DNA of 64,000 nucleotides from positions 151,841,934 through 151,905,933 of the forward strand of contig NC_134574.1 of assembly GCF_050947875.1 (NCBI RefSeq), written 5' to 3'. This stretch comes from Dermacentor variabilis (Eukaryota; Arthropoda; Arachnida; Ixodida; Ixodidae). This document shows, piece by piece, positions 23,901-33,928 of the stretch. Every line of letters begins with the position of its first letter. Within the stretch, counting starts at the first letter, position 1. Made by a program: the position numbers and the translations under genes. Under the pieces are notes generated by a model. That model was not told the origin of the DNA. It did no database searches and saw only the letters and a program-made list of their open reading frames with translations.

Positions 23901-24575
23901 CTCGAGAATGTAGTGGTCGCTGCCGAACTCCATGGCGGTGTTCTCCCAGCCTACGTCCTCAACGTTCCTGACGAACGCTAGGTCAGGTGTCGAGTCCCGG
24001 GTGACGGAGTTGCCGATGCGAGTAGGAAAATTCTTGTCAGTGACCAGAGTGAGGTCCATCTCGTTGGCGTCTTGCCACAGGTTGCGCCCCTTGGTAGTGT
24101 CGTAGACGTAACCCCAGATGCCGTACGGTGCGTTGAAGTCACCGACGACGACCAAGGGTCGAGGGCAGGCCAAGTCGGTCGCTTTCTTGAGGATGGTCTT
24201 GAACTGCTGGCGCGAGTCCCTGGGGTTGCTATAGATATTGAGGACGAACACGCTGTTTCTGCGCTGATTCTGGTGTGGTACGTCGAGCAGGATCTCAACC
24301 ATGACATATTCAATTCTACCACATCCCAGCTTGAGGTCGTGGGTGAGATGAGTGAGCCTTTTATCAATCAAGGTGCAAATCCCTCGCCCCCCGGGCAGGC
24401 CCGACACGGCCCTGTAGCCCTGGAGCGAGGCGGCGGAGACTAACGTTTCCTGGAGAGCAATGACTTGAGGTTTGACAGCGAAGGACCTGAAGAACTGCTG
24501 CAGAGGGGCTTTTTTGTTAGAATATCCCCTGCAGTTCCATTGCCAAATGCGAAAACACTCTTTGGACTTATCCAT
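20958..24575 (-). CDS. Element B ORF2: endonuclease / reverse transcriptase / RNase H polyprotein
   Basis: 1205 residues from an ATG (24575-24573) that shares its A with the ORF1 stop (TAATG), suggesting termination-reinitiation. EN (1-230): WQWN (N14), QET (E43), GDFN (D146, N148), TPDL (D198), SDH (D220, H221). RT (about 430-720): SAPGPDG, RPISLTS, LDLEKAFD (D574), GTPQGAVISP and YADD (665-668). RNase H (about 940-1070): D945, E981, D1000 and H1040; the position that is usually the fourth carboxylate (NExAD) reads NESAH, with His at 1056. A CCHC motif sits at C1143, C1146, H1154, C1159. The EN and RT catalytic residues are present and the frame is uninterrupted. The protein should nick DNA, prime on the nick and copy element RNA. 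Confidence 0.93.
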   Translation of the reverse strand: MDKSKECFRIWQWNCRGYSNKKAPLQQFFRSFAVKPQVIALQETLVSAASLQGYRAVSGLPGGRGICTLIDKRLTHLTHDLKLGCGRIEYVMVEILLDVPHQNQRRNSVFVLNIYSNPRDSRQQFKTILKKATDLACPRPLVVVGDFNAPYGIWGYVYDTTKGRNLWQDANEMDLTLVTDKNFPTRIGNSVTRDSTPDLAFVRNVEDVGWENTAMEFGSDHYILETNFKVSRSRIKKFTFIDWDHFRKIREEPSRARAPATLEEWCEGVWNNASAATKKVETDLDVERMDSRLAHLIEAKNALLRRWKGQRLNRRLRKKISELNKVIDDHCKALCQQQWDELCESIDGQMRNGKSWGMLKHLLDESGSKSNQRHTLARALHEATRSHTVDELVAKLVQKYLPVRRDGDPVTQLPDYRGPPRPELDEDFSIAEVRQAIFALNRKSAPGPDGVTNRMLRNLEDTSIVFLTDKINESWNSGVVPAEWKMACTVLIPKPGKAPNIENLRPISLTSCVGKVMERVVLNRVNGYLEDNEVYTYNMVGFRAGLSTQDAMRLIKHQIVDGRSRDVKALLGLDLEKAFDNVIHSFIVKAISDLGLGSRFHSYVSSFLTDRKAKLRIGDFRSNDVPLGGRGTPQGAVISPTLFNICMIGLSERLARVEGVKHTIYADDITLWCSSGCEGRVEESMQEAIDVIEEYLRPTGLRCSPAKSELLLYRKEKGGRPKDWKPVSESSISLRTCDGGVIPRVDVIRVLGMFVEFNGGNGTALRKIIAKTDNAFRLVRRIANRHRGMKENNLLRLINAFVLCHFTYTISMHNWLRAERDKLNALIRKVVKRALGLPIRTHTEDLLRLGVHNTAEEFAEAQERAQLTRLSTTAAGRHILEELGYQPAGFPMVSTPIPRCIRDKFEVAPVPRNVHPVHNEGRRKARAAAILKQIKQRDIRAGFVDAAEYSDGKTFAIVVVDSSGKISNCASIRTSDPGVAEQAAIALALLDGRGSEIYSDSKTAVRAFQKGCIAKQAARLLSSSSRDALTHHSIHWFPAHVGSVEGAPPNLNESAHEAARDLTDRASSTRSTDSPPPYGHRDAPATHNELIKFFYMSRRVFPPPHPKLNRAQAVSLRLLQTSTYPCLSVLHEAYPDVYRDDACPSCGQTSTLAHMLWECGSTYPKFIKEEWDSLLRSPALEKQILAVQRARDRAGGLDLPVPTWD

Positions 24576-26446
24576 TATGGCGGACCGGATGGACTACCAC
24601 CTAACGGGGCAGTTAGGGCTGTGCAAAGACTGGGACCTCCTGACGCCGCTCTGGTTGGATATTGAAGTCTAGCCTCCTTTAGTATGGCGGGAACGGTGAG
24701 CGGTTGTACGACGGAGGCGGGTGTAGCCATTCGCGCCTCAATGGCGTCTATGCGATCAGCGAGAGCTCCGAGGCCCCTGTTGGGGTCTCCGAGTGCAACC
24801 TGAATTTGACGAACGTTATCGGTGAGACAATTTACGCTAGCAGTGACCTGTTTGAGGCCATCTGCCAGCCCAAAGAGAGATTGCCTAATCTCGCTGACTT
24901 CTGAGGACATCGCTCCCGATTCACCTGTTTGTTTTACTACTGCTCTGCGTTTGGAGGACGTCGCAGTACCGTCTACTGGGGCTGGGATTGGAGTCTCTGT
25001 GGCCCTGCCTGGCGCACCGTTATCAGACGCATTCGTAACGAGTTTCCGAATCTCTGCCATTTCGTTAACTAGCCTCTTGATCATGCTCTTGAGGTCGTCG
25101 TTTTCTTTTCGTAAGCGAATGACTTCCGCGTCCCTAGCTCGCTCTGGGTGTGGGTCATTACGAGGTGCCTGAGCAGCTTCTATATTGGCACCGGGCTTGG
25201 GACGTGCCAGATCGGCCCAAAGGAGGGTCGGCTGCTTCCCCAAACGTGTGGAGGCCAGCTGAGGTCCAGATGCTATCTGGGTGCTGCAACCTGGGCGGCC
25301 CCTAGAGCCGGATCTGGATCTTGATCGGACTCGGGATCTTGACATCGACCTGGCCCTGGAGACGGAGCGGCTCCTGGTGCGACCCCTGGAGCGGCCACGA
25401 GACTTGGATCTCCCCCTGGACCGGGAGCGGCTGCGACCGTATTGGCGTTCAGGCGATGCTTGCCGGGCTTGATTCGCGCCCTCCATGGGCGGGAAATGTT
25501 CGGCGTTGAGGGCGCGGGAGCGTTCCCCCCGTCTGCGCCTGACGAGATATGGCGTCTGAAATCGTCGCTTGCACTCCTTGGCGGCGGTAAGGTGGTCGCC
25601 ACCGCACAGCTTGCATTTGGGATCGCACCTATGCTGGGCGTCAGGGTTTGCTTCTCCGCATCCTCTGCAGATGGCGTCGTTGGGCGAAGGGCAGACGTCG
25701 GAGCGGTGCCCGAGCCTGCCGCAGCTGTAACACACGTCCATTTGCTTGCGAAATAAAGTGCACCTGACGATAGTGCCGCCGTAGGAGACAAAATTTGGCA
25801 CTCGGTACCCCTCGAACAGGACCACTACGGTGCCGGTGTTCTTGATTCTTTTGGCGCCCAGCGCCGTGGGATTTCTCGGGTTTACGAGTTTTTTGTCGAG
25901 CACCGCAGGCCCGTCGGTAAGGGAGACGCCTCGGATGACGCCCTTGCACGTGTAGTGGGGGGCGGCCTCGTAGGCGCTCACCTCGAAACGTTGACCGGCG
26001 ACGGAGATGCCTTCGATGCCGACGTAGCGTGCAGCGTTGTCCCGGTTTGGTGTGCTGATCACCATTATGTTTTGTTGAAAGTTGGGACACATCGTGTCCG
26101 TGTCTCGCGACGCCGGATCGAGCCCGGCAGCCTGCCATATGGCGTCGGCGACTGCGGTAGGTCCACACTTGCTGATACACAGGCCTCCCCTGGGCCGCAC
26201 GACGATCTTTGCCTCTTCTTTGGGCAGCGGAGGCATCCTGGCCCCTCGAATTATCTTGCTTTTAATGCCCGCGCGGTCGGCGGGACGCCGAGCGTTGGAA
26301 CCGGCGTTATGCTGAACGTCGGCCGCACTGGCATTGGCCGCATTTCTCTTGCTCCTTAAAGAACGTCTGGCGGCAACGAGCTGCCACCCGGAGTCTTTAG
26401 TGAAGTCCTCGGGGGATAAAAACTCCCCTTCCACCTCACACTCCAT
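24575..26446 (-). CDS. Element B ORF1: Gag-like protein with zinc knuckles, SR/RG tract and coiled coils
   Basis: 623 residues from the ATG at 26446 (GTGATGG context); the frame is open about 29 codons further upstream but without an ATG. Expected to bind and package element RNA. The N-terminal half (about 90-230) is a globular Gag-type region. Zinc knuckles at about 238-292: a canonical CX2CX4HX4C, an unusual second unit (CRGCG...HRC, CX2CX8HXC) and CX2CX3HX6C. Next is an Arg/Ser-rich tract (about 335-384) of repeated SRSR/SRGR dipeptides resembling SR splicing factors, then two heptad-like segments (about residues 430-470 and 520-590) that look like coiled coils. Zinc knuckles are usual in this family; an SR tract of this length is less usual and may mediate RNA or protein contacts or phosphoregulation (inference). 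The stop overlaps the ORF2 start. Confidence 0.88.
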   Translation of the reverse strand: MECEVEGEFLSPEDFTKDSGWQLVAARRSLRSKRNAANASAADVQHNAGSNARRPADRAGIKSKIIRGARMPPLPKEEAKIVVRPRGGLCISKCGPTAVADAIWQAAGLDPASRDTDTMCPNFQQNIMVISTPNRDNAARYVGIEGISVAGQRFEVSAYEAAPHYTCKGVIRGVSLTDGPAVLDKKLVNPRNPTALGAKRIKNTGTVVVLFEGYRVPNFVSYGGTIVRCTLFRKQMDVCYSCGRLGHRSDVCPSPNDAICRGCGEANPDAQHRCDPKCKLCGGDHLTAAKECKRRFQTPYLVRRRRGERSRALNAEHFPPMEGANQARQASPERQYGRSRSRSRGRSKSRGRSRGRTRSRSVSRARSMSRSRVRSRSRSGSRGRPGCSTQIASGPQLASTRLGKQPTLLWADLARPKPGANIEAAQAPRNDPHPERARDAEVIRLRKENDDLKSMIKRLVNEMAEIRKLVTNASDNGAPGRATETPIPAPVDGTATSSKRRAVVKQTGESGAMSSEVSEIRQSLFGLADGLKQVTASVNCLTDNVRQIQVALGDPNRGLGALADRIDAIEARMATPASVVQPLTVPAILKEARLQYPTRAASGGPSLCTALTAPLGGSPSGPP

Positions 26447-26749
26447 CACAAATTCCGTGGAAAAGCCTCTGACGAGAAGAGGCGGGCGAGCGATGCCTCG
26501 CCTCGCGAACCCTAACACGGTTAGGCTCAGCACACAGTGATGGCGTAGTCAAAAGAAAAACGGGAAGAAATGTCACAAAAGTCCACCCACCCACAAAAGT
26601 CGGGTATCGGCGTGTTCCTCGTGACTTCACAGATCCGGAAATGTGGAAAGTTCAGGGGTACACACTCGAAAAACATCCGAAAACGATGGCAAAAAGCGGG
26701 AGCCGAGCGAACCACGTCAGGTGTGGCTCAAACCCACTGCTCAAACCCC
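26447..26749 (-). promoter_or_regulatory. Element B 5' UTR with DPE-like motif
   Basis: The element begins GGGGTTTGAGCAGTGGG on the minus strand. GACGTG (complement of 26713-26718) lies at +32 to +37; the jockey/I group has a conserved downstream element resembling (A/G)GACGTG near +28. If some leading Gs are cap-derived additions, the spacing moves closer to the canonical position. No TATA box is visible. Promoter function is inferred. Confidence 0.4.
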
Positions 26750-26759
26750 AACACGTGAT
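26750..26759 (-). repeat. Target-site duplication of element B (5' side)
   Basis: AACACGTGAT, identical to 20883-20892. It marks the upstream limit of element B. Confidence 0.9.
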
Positions 26760-29699
26760 AATTATGCAGAAACAGCTGTCTCCATGAGTCCAAGGGGGGT
26801 TTAGCGGGTTGTGCGGATTTCCTTATCCCATGAACGGAAGAAGAAAAAAAAATACGGTGAACCCCGTGCAGTTGGCGTTCCTTTGGCATGTCTTGATTAG
26901 GGAGTGAGTAGGAACTCCGCGCGTTTCTCTCTGTCGCTCGCACTGTTCTACGTTACGGCCGTGGTTTGAGCGGCCGCCACCGAGCCTCCTAATCTCATCG
27001 CCGGTCAGCCACCAGATTGCCGGTGCCAAGAGTACGAGCACAATGGAATGGGGGAAAACCACGTTTTTTTTCCTTTGCTTCCAATGGCTTCCCGTTTCCG
27101 TCTAAAGACGTTTCGGCTAACACACCGGAGAACGGCCGTGGTGGTGCATCGCCCTTGATAGATGACCACGCTATTCGCACTTGACTCTTCCTCGGCAAAG
27201 TGCGCGAAACTTCCTCCCCGCACACCGTCGATCGCCGCGTACTGTTCTCAACTGGTATACACGCTCAGACGCCGTTCTCCGAGACCTCGTCTCATTAAGC
27301 ACTCGCCTCCAGAGGCCGCCACACAACGTCTGCTGCCCCTTTCTCCGTTGGGCGTAATTGAGCTCTCTCCGTTGGGAGCTCTCCCTCACTCGATGGTGCT
27401 TCACGTGCGCTTCCGCGATTCCATGAATGCCGGCGCTCTACTGGCTTTGGGTCTGAGGGTCCTCCGGGGACGAGCGTCGCATGCCCTAGTCGCTTCCTAT
27501 AGATCTGGTTGCTGATGTTGCGCAGATGCAGCATTTCTTTCGAGCAGTAACGGTGGCAGCGGAGAGTTGACGGCATCGCCAGCGTGCAAGGGCGCAGTAA
27601 GCGGCAGCTGGGTTTTGAAAGGGTAGACATCAGTTCCGACCGACCTTGTGGGAAAGTGCGAGGGAGTTCCAGAACGGAGCTATGCGTTGACGACCAACTT
27701 GTGTCGCAAAGAGCCTTGCTTCGAAGTGTCGGAAGTTGGTTTCTGAATCTTCAGGATCAACGATATAGAGATGCACAAATTGTTACTTAGAGAAACTGCT
27801 TAATTTGTTTATCGCAGTGAAGAACTTAGACATGCACGCGATTCTTCCATTGCGCCACAGGACGATGTCATATGAGGATATTGCATTTCTTTTAGTGATA
27901 ATGAGACAAGCAGAATGAGTGACGCAGGGGAACGCTGCATCGGCTTTAGTACACCACTTAAAAAATTCAGAACCTTCGCCCTCATATAGCTATAGCTATA
28001 TTCTAATTCCTCTGATTTTCCCACCTCGTGAATGATCTAAGCGGCGTCCCCACTATATTATTCCCAGCATCACACTGCAGTCAGCGGTGAATGATTTGAA
28101 AAGTATTGAATCTAGCAAAAAGAATTAGGTTATATCCACGACTGACTTCATTATATTCCCTAATGAAGCAATAGAATATTATGCATGCCTACGTTTTGTG
28201 TTACAACCAACAATGTAGTTGGAAATGATACTGTAAAAATAATATCTGCGTCGTCAACCGCTCGTGCATTATGCCTGCTGATCTGACAAGTTACACGACC
28301 CCTCAAGAAGCGCTCAGTACGTGCATCGAATGTGCGCATAATTTGGTTAATCATGAGAGCATATTCATCGGCTGTTTGTGCTGGTTGAGCGCAAATCGCC
28401 AACAACCTGCTAGAAAAAAAAAAACTGTATATGCGTGCCCCCTTTTCGGTTTTCAAACATCCATTGTGCGCGTTCTACAATCCTCATTCGGTATCTTTGC
28501 TAGGCAAGCACAACCGTAGAAAAATAATTTTCATTGTGGAACGGTTTTTGCCGTAAAGGCAGATATTAGTAATTAAGCTGGCTGGATTGTACATCATTAG
28601 GTTGGAGAGTCGGCGCTACTATTTACCTAACGGCACAAGAAGAACACCGTCAGAGCCCTCTCAATGAAAGAGTGAGCGCGGGCAAGACGGCGCCAAGTCT
28701 GCGACTATCTGCAGTTAAAGCTAAAATTCTTTTGTAAATGATTAATATTCGGCTGTAAAGTCACGAAATCACTTGGGGTGGAAGCAGAGGTTAACGAAAG
28801 AACTGCACACAACAAGGGCATATAAGCAGAGCCTTACTGTCGCCTTTGTTCTCGCGCCGGAATATTTCCGTTTCCAAAATGCCACATAAACCAGCCCACG
28901 TTGCAACTCTATTCAAGTGCGCACAAGATCTCCGAGAGAACAGACAGTGTTGTTTTTCTAATACGGGCGACATGACTTACCGCTAAATGCATGTTTTACA
29001 CTTGACAGGTCCTTAGAAGAATGAACTTAGTCACTCTTTTGATTACTGTACACGTCTTGAAAACGCCTTGCTTTCTTAGATACATTACTTTTATTTATAC
29101 TAAAGAAATAACAGAGTCCATGATCTTTTTTTTTGCTTTATTTTCTAAATCGTAGACTTCTGAACAGACTGTTCCATGAAATACTAGACATTACTTGAAT
29201 ATTGAGCAAAGACCAGAAGCCCACAGGACGTCTTAGATTGCAGATTGGAATACCTGAAATATTAGAAACAGCGGAGTGTGCGACCTAAGCACTTCGCCGC
29301 AAATCCGACGTCCGCCTGGACATCACCGGTATGACGCAGGGCTTCTGTGTCGGCTGTGGTTAGGAGTTGCTTTCGGGTAGCCTTACGCGAAGCTAATTCG
29401 AATGGCTGACAATGCTGAGCGACGCTGCGTGTGGTTGGAAAGAGAACATCAGCCACAATTCTTGCCACTCTCGTCAACACAATTCGCAAATACATTCACT
29501 CTCCAGCGCATTGCGGCGACTAGACGATCGGCTGCCGCCTGCGCAGTGCGCTGCAGGAACAGCGGCCCCATAGCACTACGGCTGACGCGGCAGTGAGAGA
29601 ATGTTGTGCTTCTTGGACTTGGCTGGCCTGTGCGAAAGCATTTGTACTCGCACAACTTACACACCTGCACGCATCCGCTGCCATGTTCATTTCGCCGCT
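26760..29699. other. Intergenic, no gene recognised
   Basis: No domain-bearing frame on either strand. Contains TATAGCTATAGCTATA-type dyads near 27986-28000 and an A10 run at 28413-28422. Nothing supports an exon or structured RNA. Confidence 0.5.
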
Positions 29700-29830
29700 C
29701 AACCCCCACCCCCTCGCCCCCTCCCTTTGTATTTCATCTTTTTGTTTCCATATCTCAGCGTAGGGTTGCCAAGCAGACGCTGTTTTGGTTAACATCCCTA
29801 GCTTCTCCCTTTCTTTTACCTCTATGCAGA
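29700..29830 (+). repeat. Candidate LINE 3'-UTR fragment (copy 2)
   Basis: A C/T-rich lead-in is followed by CGTAGGGTTGCCAAGCAGAC, a GGTTAACATCCCT block and CCCTTTCTTTTACC. The order and wording (GGTAGC/GGTTGC, AACATCCCT, CCCTTTCTT) parallel the 3' UTR downstream of the ORF2 relic at 33770-33928, so both probably come from one LINE family. No coding part survives here. Confidence 0.45.
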
Positions 29831-31016
29831 AAACCTGAAGAAATCTCAGAAGAACGTGCACACCTTCTATGACGTGTCTTACTAAATTTTTGCGATGGGT
29901 CGTTACTCTGGACGAGTATCTTACATTGCTTGCGCTGACGACATATGCATGCTGCGCTGAATTTCTGCAAAAAGAGTTTTTTTTTCGGAGTTCGCAGAGG
30001 GTAGTGTATACCATTTCCTTGCACAGACTGCAATCGAGGGCTGGACGACGGAGGCATAATGGCGCTACCAGGGTGGGTGGTTTATGTCCACACATTTCTC
30101 ATCCGCATTCCCGTCGTTTTATTGTTTTTCTTTTTTTTTCAGCTCTTTCGCCCAGCTTCTACTCTCGAGCAAGTCCGCGACACCGCCATGTCCGATGGTT
30201 TCACTTGCTTTCTGTTTCTGCTTCGCATTCCCCGAAAAACATCAGGCAATTGAGTTGGCAGTAAGGCTGTTTGTTCAAAGGAGCTATCAATGCGCTTTCT
30301 CGTTCGCCTACTTACTCGTAGTCCCTACCCCCTACCCCTCTTCTTTATTTCCTTTGCCCTAACTGCACTCTTGCTTCTGGGCGCGCTGGGGCGTCGTATT
30401 TCGATCTTATTGACGTCATTTTTCAACTCATGCGGGGACGACAATTGCGACCATGAAATTGCGAGGCGATCCGTGAAGGGACATCTCTCCCTCTCCCGTC
30501 GATGCCGGCAGCAGCACGGCCGGGTGGTTATGCTCTTGTAGGAGCCTCTCCAAGTCCCCTCCCCTGCGAACAGTGTGCAAACAATCCGGGTCTTTTTACG
30601 GCGGCGTGGAACATTCTTTCGCACCGCGGTACTGCGAACGAGACAGCTGAAGCATTCGCAGGATATTTGCAGTTCGAGTGCTCGCAGGCGACTGCACTTG
30701 TCAGGGGCTTTCGCAAGTGCGTTTCTTTGTTTCCACATTTTATACTAGCGCTTTCTAACAAATGAAGCAGTGGTGACGCCAAAGTACTTCTGGCAGAGGA
30801 ATCTTGCTGTATTTTCTTTTCTTTTTTTGATAGTAGAGGCTTGTGGTGCAAACAAGCCGGCAATGTTCTTCAGATACCGCAATTTTAATACTCAGACTGT
30901 TCAACATTGCAATTTCTTAGCAAAGTGTGGATGAAATTAATCAAAACTTTTGTGCTTTATCCGACGCTTAACGTTTCTTTCAGAGGGCAGAGAAACAAGC
31001 TTTAATGATATCCTGG
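29831..31016. other. Intergenic, no gene recognised
   Basis: Only overlapping short frames without motifs, plus T-rich runs (29980-29987, 30127-30139). No supported feature. Confidence 0.5.
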
Positions 31017-31041
31017 AAATGTTAGCCTGGCTGTTCGCCTG
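31017..31041 (+). repeat. Dispersed repeat, copy 1 (GTTAGCCTGGCTGTTCGC)
   Basis: The core, with the preceding TGATAT..TGGAAAT, recurs at 40607-40626 with two or three substitutions (GTTAGCCTGGCCGTTCGC). Downstream, both copies contain CTGGGTG/CTGGTTA followed by AT-rich ATGAT sequence. Same-strand copies 9.6 kb apart indicate a dispersed repeat of unknown class. Confidence 0.5.
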
Positions 31042-31516
31042 AGATGCTACTCCAGGTACTGGTTAATATGGTCATGATATACACAGTGATAAACACTTTT
31101 ATTTTATTTTACGTACCTTATAGGCCCGTAGGACATTGTCTAAGGGAGGGGAGCGAAAATTCCAACCGCGCACAAACAACCAGATGGAAAAGAAAAAAGT
31201 ACAATAGATGGCAAATCAAATTTGTGCACATAATAACAGCAATGAAGAGGAGAATAAGCAATTCGGAAATAGCGAGAAAAAATATGGTACATAGTTTAAA
31301 GCACACGATTACATAAAGAGTGCATGGCGCATTAATAAGTGCGCAATTCGTCAAACGTGTTATAGCAAATGTAAAACAAAGGGGGAAACGAAATTCTTAA
31401 CATTAAGATATGAACTGCTGTATGAATATGAAACATGAATAAACATGGAGCTGAAACACGAATATGAAACGTGGTAAACGACAGCTTCAGTGAAATGTGT
31501 AATAAGTTGGTGATGG

Positions 31517-31598
31517 AATGTATCACTGTATGAATGAATGTATTAATGTATGAATGAAATGTATCACTGTATGAATGTATGAATGATGAATGTATCAG
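31517..31598 (+). repeat. Short imperfect tandem repeat (about 41-bp period)
   Basis: The phrase ATGTATCACTGTATGAATG occurs twice, at about 31519 and 31560, with extra TGTATGAATGA units between and after. A local minisatellite built from a TGAATG/TGTATG core. Confidence 0.6.
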
Positions 31599-33470
31599 GA
31601 TTAGATAGAGATGCGATGCTGTCTAGTAAATTATTCCATTATCTGATGGCTCGTACAAGTTATGATGAATTAAAAGCTAAAGTGTCACCATAGGAGGAGT
31701 TTCCTACCGGCGCGTAGCTGATGCCGCAAAGCAGTGTGCAGCGCAAAGAAAAATTTTAATACAAGGAAAACCGTTAGACATGTCTGCAACATTTCTGGAA
31801 ACGAACACCAAATACGGCATCAGCGGTCGATGCTGGCTTCACAAATGCCAACTGCCGACGCATTGTTACTCACTTGTACAAATCTCGCGCATGCGCTGTG
31901 TATCAAGGCGGACACGAAAAGCGTCTGACCTTCTCTCGCTTTTGCGCCATCGTGGCCTCCCTCTTCCTATACCGGAGCCATTTGGATATTTTTCGTTATC
32001 TCCGACTACGTTTGAACGCCACGTTATCATCCTGATTATTGAGCATCACAATGAAATTGTTGAAGGTTGGAAGGTGCGATTTAAGTGCTACATCACGAAT
32101 GACCAGGAAACGCTTGGAACTAACAAAACTAGCCGTAAACTCTTGCCATGTTGTATCATAATAGACCAGAAACAATGCAGCCGCTGCAGCCGTGGAAACA
32201 GAAAAGAATGAAACAAACGAAGACGAGCGAGAAAGTGGCGCAAAATATTGTTAAGGAGGAAATGAGCTCCCAGAATGTGGGCGTAAAAATGCAAGCCAAC
32301 GCGAAAGTGTCGCCTTCCAGCGTTACCGACATCTGTTTTGGAGAATGAGCAACTGTCCTCGAACACAGCATAATCGCATGGAATTCAATGGGGAATCCGA
32401 GAGAAAGCAATACGTCCGACCGCGTCTTACGCTTTGGGGGAACCAGCTTCCGGTCCGAGTGCGGAGAGAGAAAATACGAGAAATGCAACCGGAAGTGCTT
32501 CTGCGCTGTCTTGCACGCTTCAGCCGCCAGGCCAAGTCGATTGAAAGGAACTCCTGCGCGGGCACGAACAATTGCTTTCCATTGTGTCAAGTTCATTACT
32601 GGCGTTCTGAGTCTTTTGTTCGTAGACCCAATCTGTCTCGTATCCGTCTATGTCGTCAATGCCTTTTGAATCATGGTATTCCTGTCACAACAATAGCATC
32701 GCGTGTCTTTGAATAGAACTTACTTGCAAAGTACATGAAACACATTCAATCAATTTCTAATGTAAATTGTGGGTCGTTAACAAGCCTGCCTGATAATTAG
32801 AATAATTGGTGTTTTTGTAATGTGCGTACATATTTATGAAGCGTATGTACTGCAACGCAGCCCATGCGTCAGCACTATTTCAGTTGTGCGAAGACTCGCG
32901 ACCGCACATTTTATAAGACCTGTCATCGAAGATAAGGTAAACATTTGATAAGGTATTCTTAAGACAGGGCAATATAAAATGATTTGGTGCTTTTTCAATG
33001 TAGCTTGCAATATTATTCACGCGAGAATTGACGACAGTACATATCTTGTGTAGTCTTATGATAAGGTCACGCAGGATAATTTCGCAATTCCTCATAATCT
33101 CCTCAGCCATTTGAACAGTCTTATATGAACAAGAATCAATTACGCTCAACTTGTAGCCGCACTAAGTAAGCCAATTACGCTGCCTTCATGTGAGAATTGC
33201 AAATGAGAGTTGTGAAAGGCTGCATCATGAATCAAGTGATGCCGTTCTATCCATTTCTTGTACCAGCGACCGCGTTACGACAGTGACTGTGGCATTACGT
33301 TGCCATGCCCAAGATTTTAGGTTTGATTATGTGCTGTGGCAGCTGCACACCGATGGAAAAAGATACAACGAAGCTTTTAAGGAACCATAATTAGCCAGAA
33401 ATCACCTAGAATACTTCAATGTGGTGTATCTCATAGCACAAGTGTTGTATGCGATCGTTATACCTCATGA

Positions 33471-33515
33471 ATCAATCAATCAGTCAACTAATCAGTCAGT
33501 CAATCAGTCAGTGAG
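33471..33515 (+). repeat. (ATCA/GTCA)n microsatellite
   Basis: Imperfect tetranucleotide run of ATCA, GTCA and CAGT units with a few interruptions. Confidence 0.75.
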
Positions 33516-33769
33516 TTGCTGTACATCTTCACAATTTCCATGTGCCCTCATATTTATTGCAGTTAATATTGGAAGGGAGCAAAGTACATTTACAGATCGA
33601 CATGAAAATGTCGCTCAACCAATGCGTTTCACAAATGGCAGCTGCCAGACTATATTAACCTTAGCTTCTACAGCTAGGAGTGGCCTTACGAAACCTTTTG
33701 CTTTTCAGATCAAAATTGTCGGTGACTCTTGTTGTGATTGCTGCATATTAGCCTTTGATATATGGTAGT

Positions 33770-33928
33770 GAGGAGACCCTTCAACACTTTCTTTGTGACT
33801 GTCCTAGCGACATTGTACCAAGACGATCACTCGTAATTGTACAAGTTCGCTTCTGTGAAAGGAAGTTGCGAATGCAAACCTTTTTGGAATGCCAATATCA
33901 TAAGCTATCGTACCTGAGAACGATGTAG
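33770..33928 (+). pseudogene. Relic of LINE ORF2 C-terminus
   Basis: A 52-codon frame ending in TAG reads EETLQHFLCDCP near its start, which closely matches the C-terminal zinc motif of element A ORF2 (YETLQHLIFECP at residues 1167-1178). The rest is basic, as in LINE C-termini. The upstream CX2C half and the RNase H domain are not recognisable, so this is a heavily 5'-truncated or decayed copy. It is followed by a plausible LINE 3' UTR. It could come from another I-like family; it is not a copy of A, B or C. Confidence 0.65.

Larger units (their letters stand above)
20893..26749 (-). mobile_element. Element B: intact I-superfamily-like LINE with (TCAC)n tail and perfect TSD
   Basis: A 5,857-bp element on the minus strand bounded by a perfect 10-bp TSD. 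In its own direction it has a 303-bp 5' UTR, ORF1 (Gag with zinc knuckles, SR tract and coiled coils), ORF2 (EN, RT, RNase H, CCHC), a 65-bp 3' UTR with AATAAA, and a short (TCAC)n tail. Both ORFs are open from end to end and joined by a TAATG stop/start overlap. Intact reading frames, a defined 5' end and an undecayed TSD indicate recent full-length insertion. Proteins differ clearly from elements A and C, so it is a separate lineage, placed in the I superfamily by domain order only. Confidence 0.93.

Noticed and set aside
26447..26533. N-terminal extension of element B ORF1 upstream of the ATG at 26446
   Set aside because: The frame is open but has no ATG; the first one is at 26446 in good context.
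21183..26540. Numerous plus-strand frames of 60-134 codons opposite element B
   Set aside because: They are shadows of the GC-rich coding strand; none has an independent motif.
29520..30095. 191-codon minus-strand frame
   Set aside because: No domain, biased composition, and it overlaps a LINE 3'-UTR fragment.
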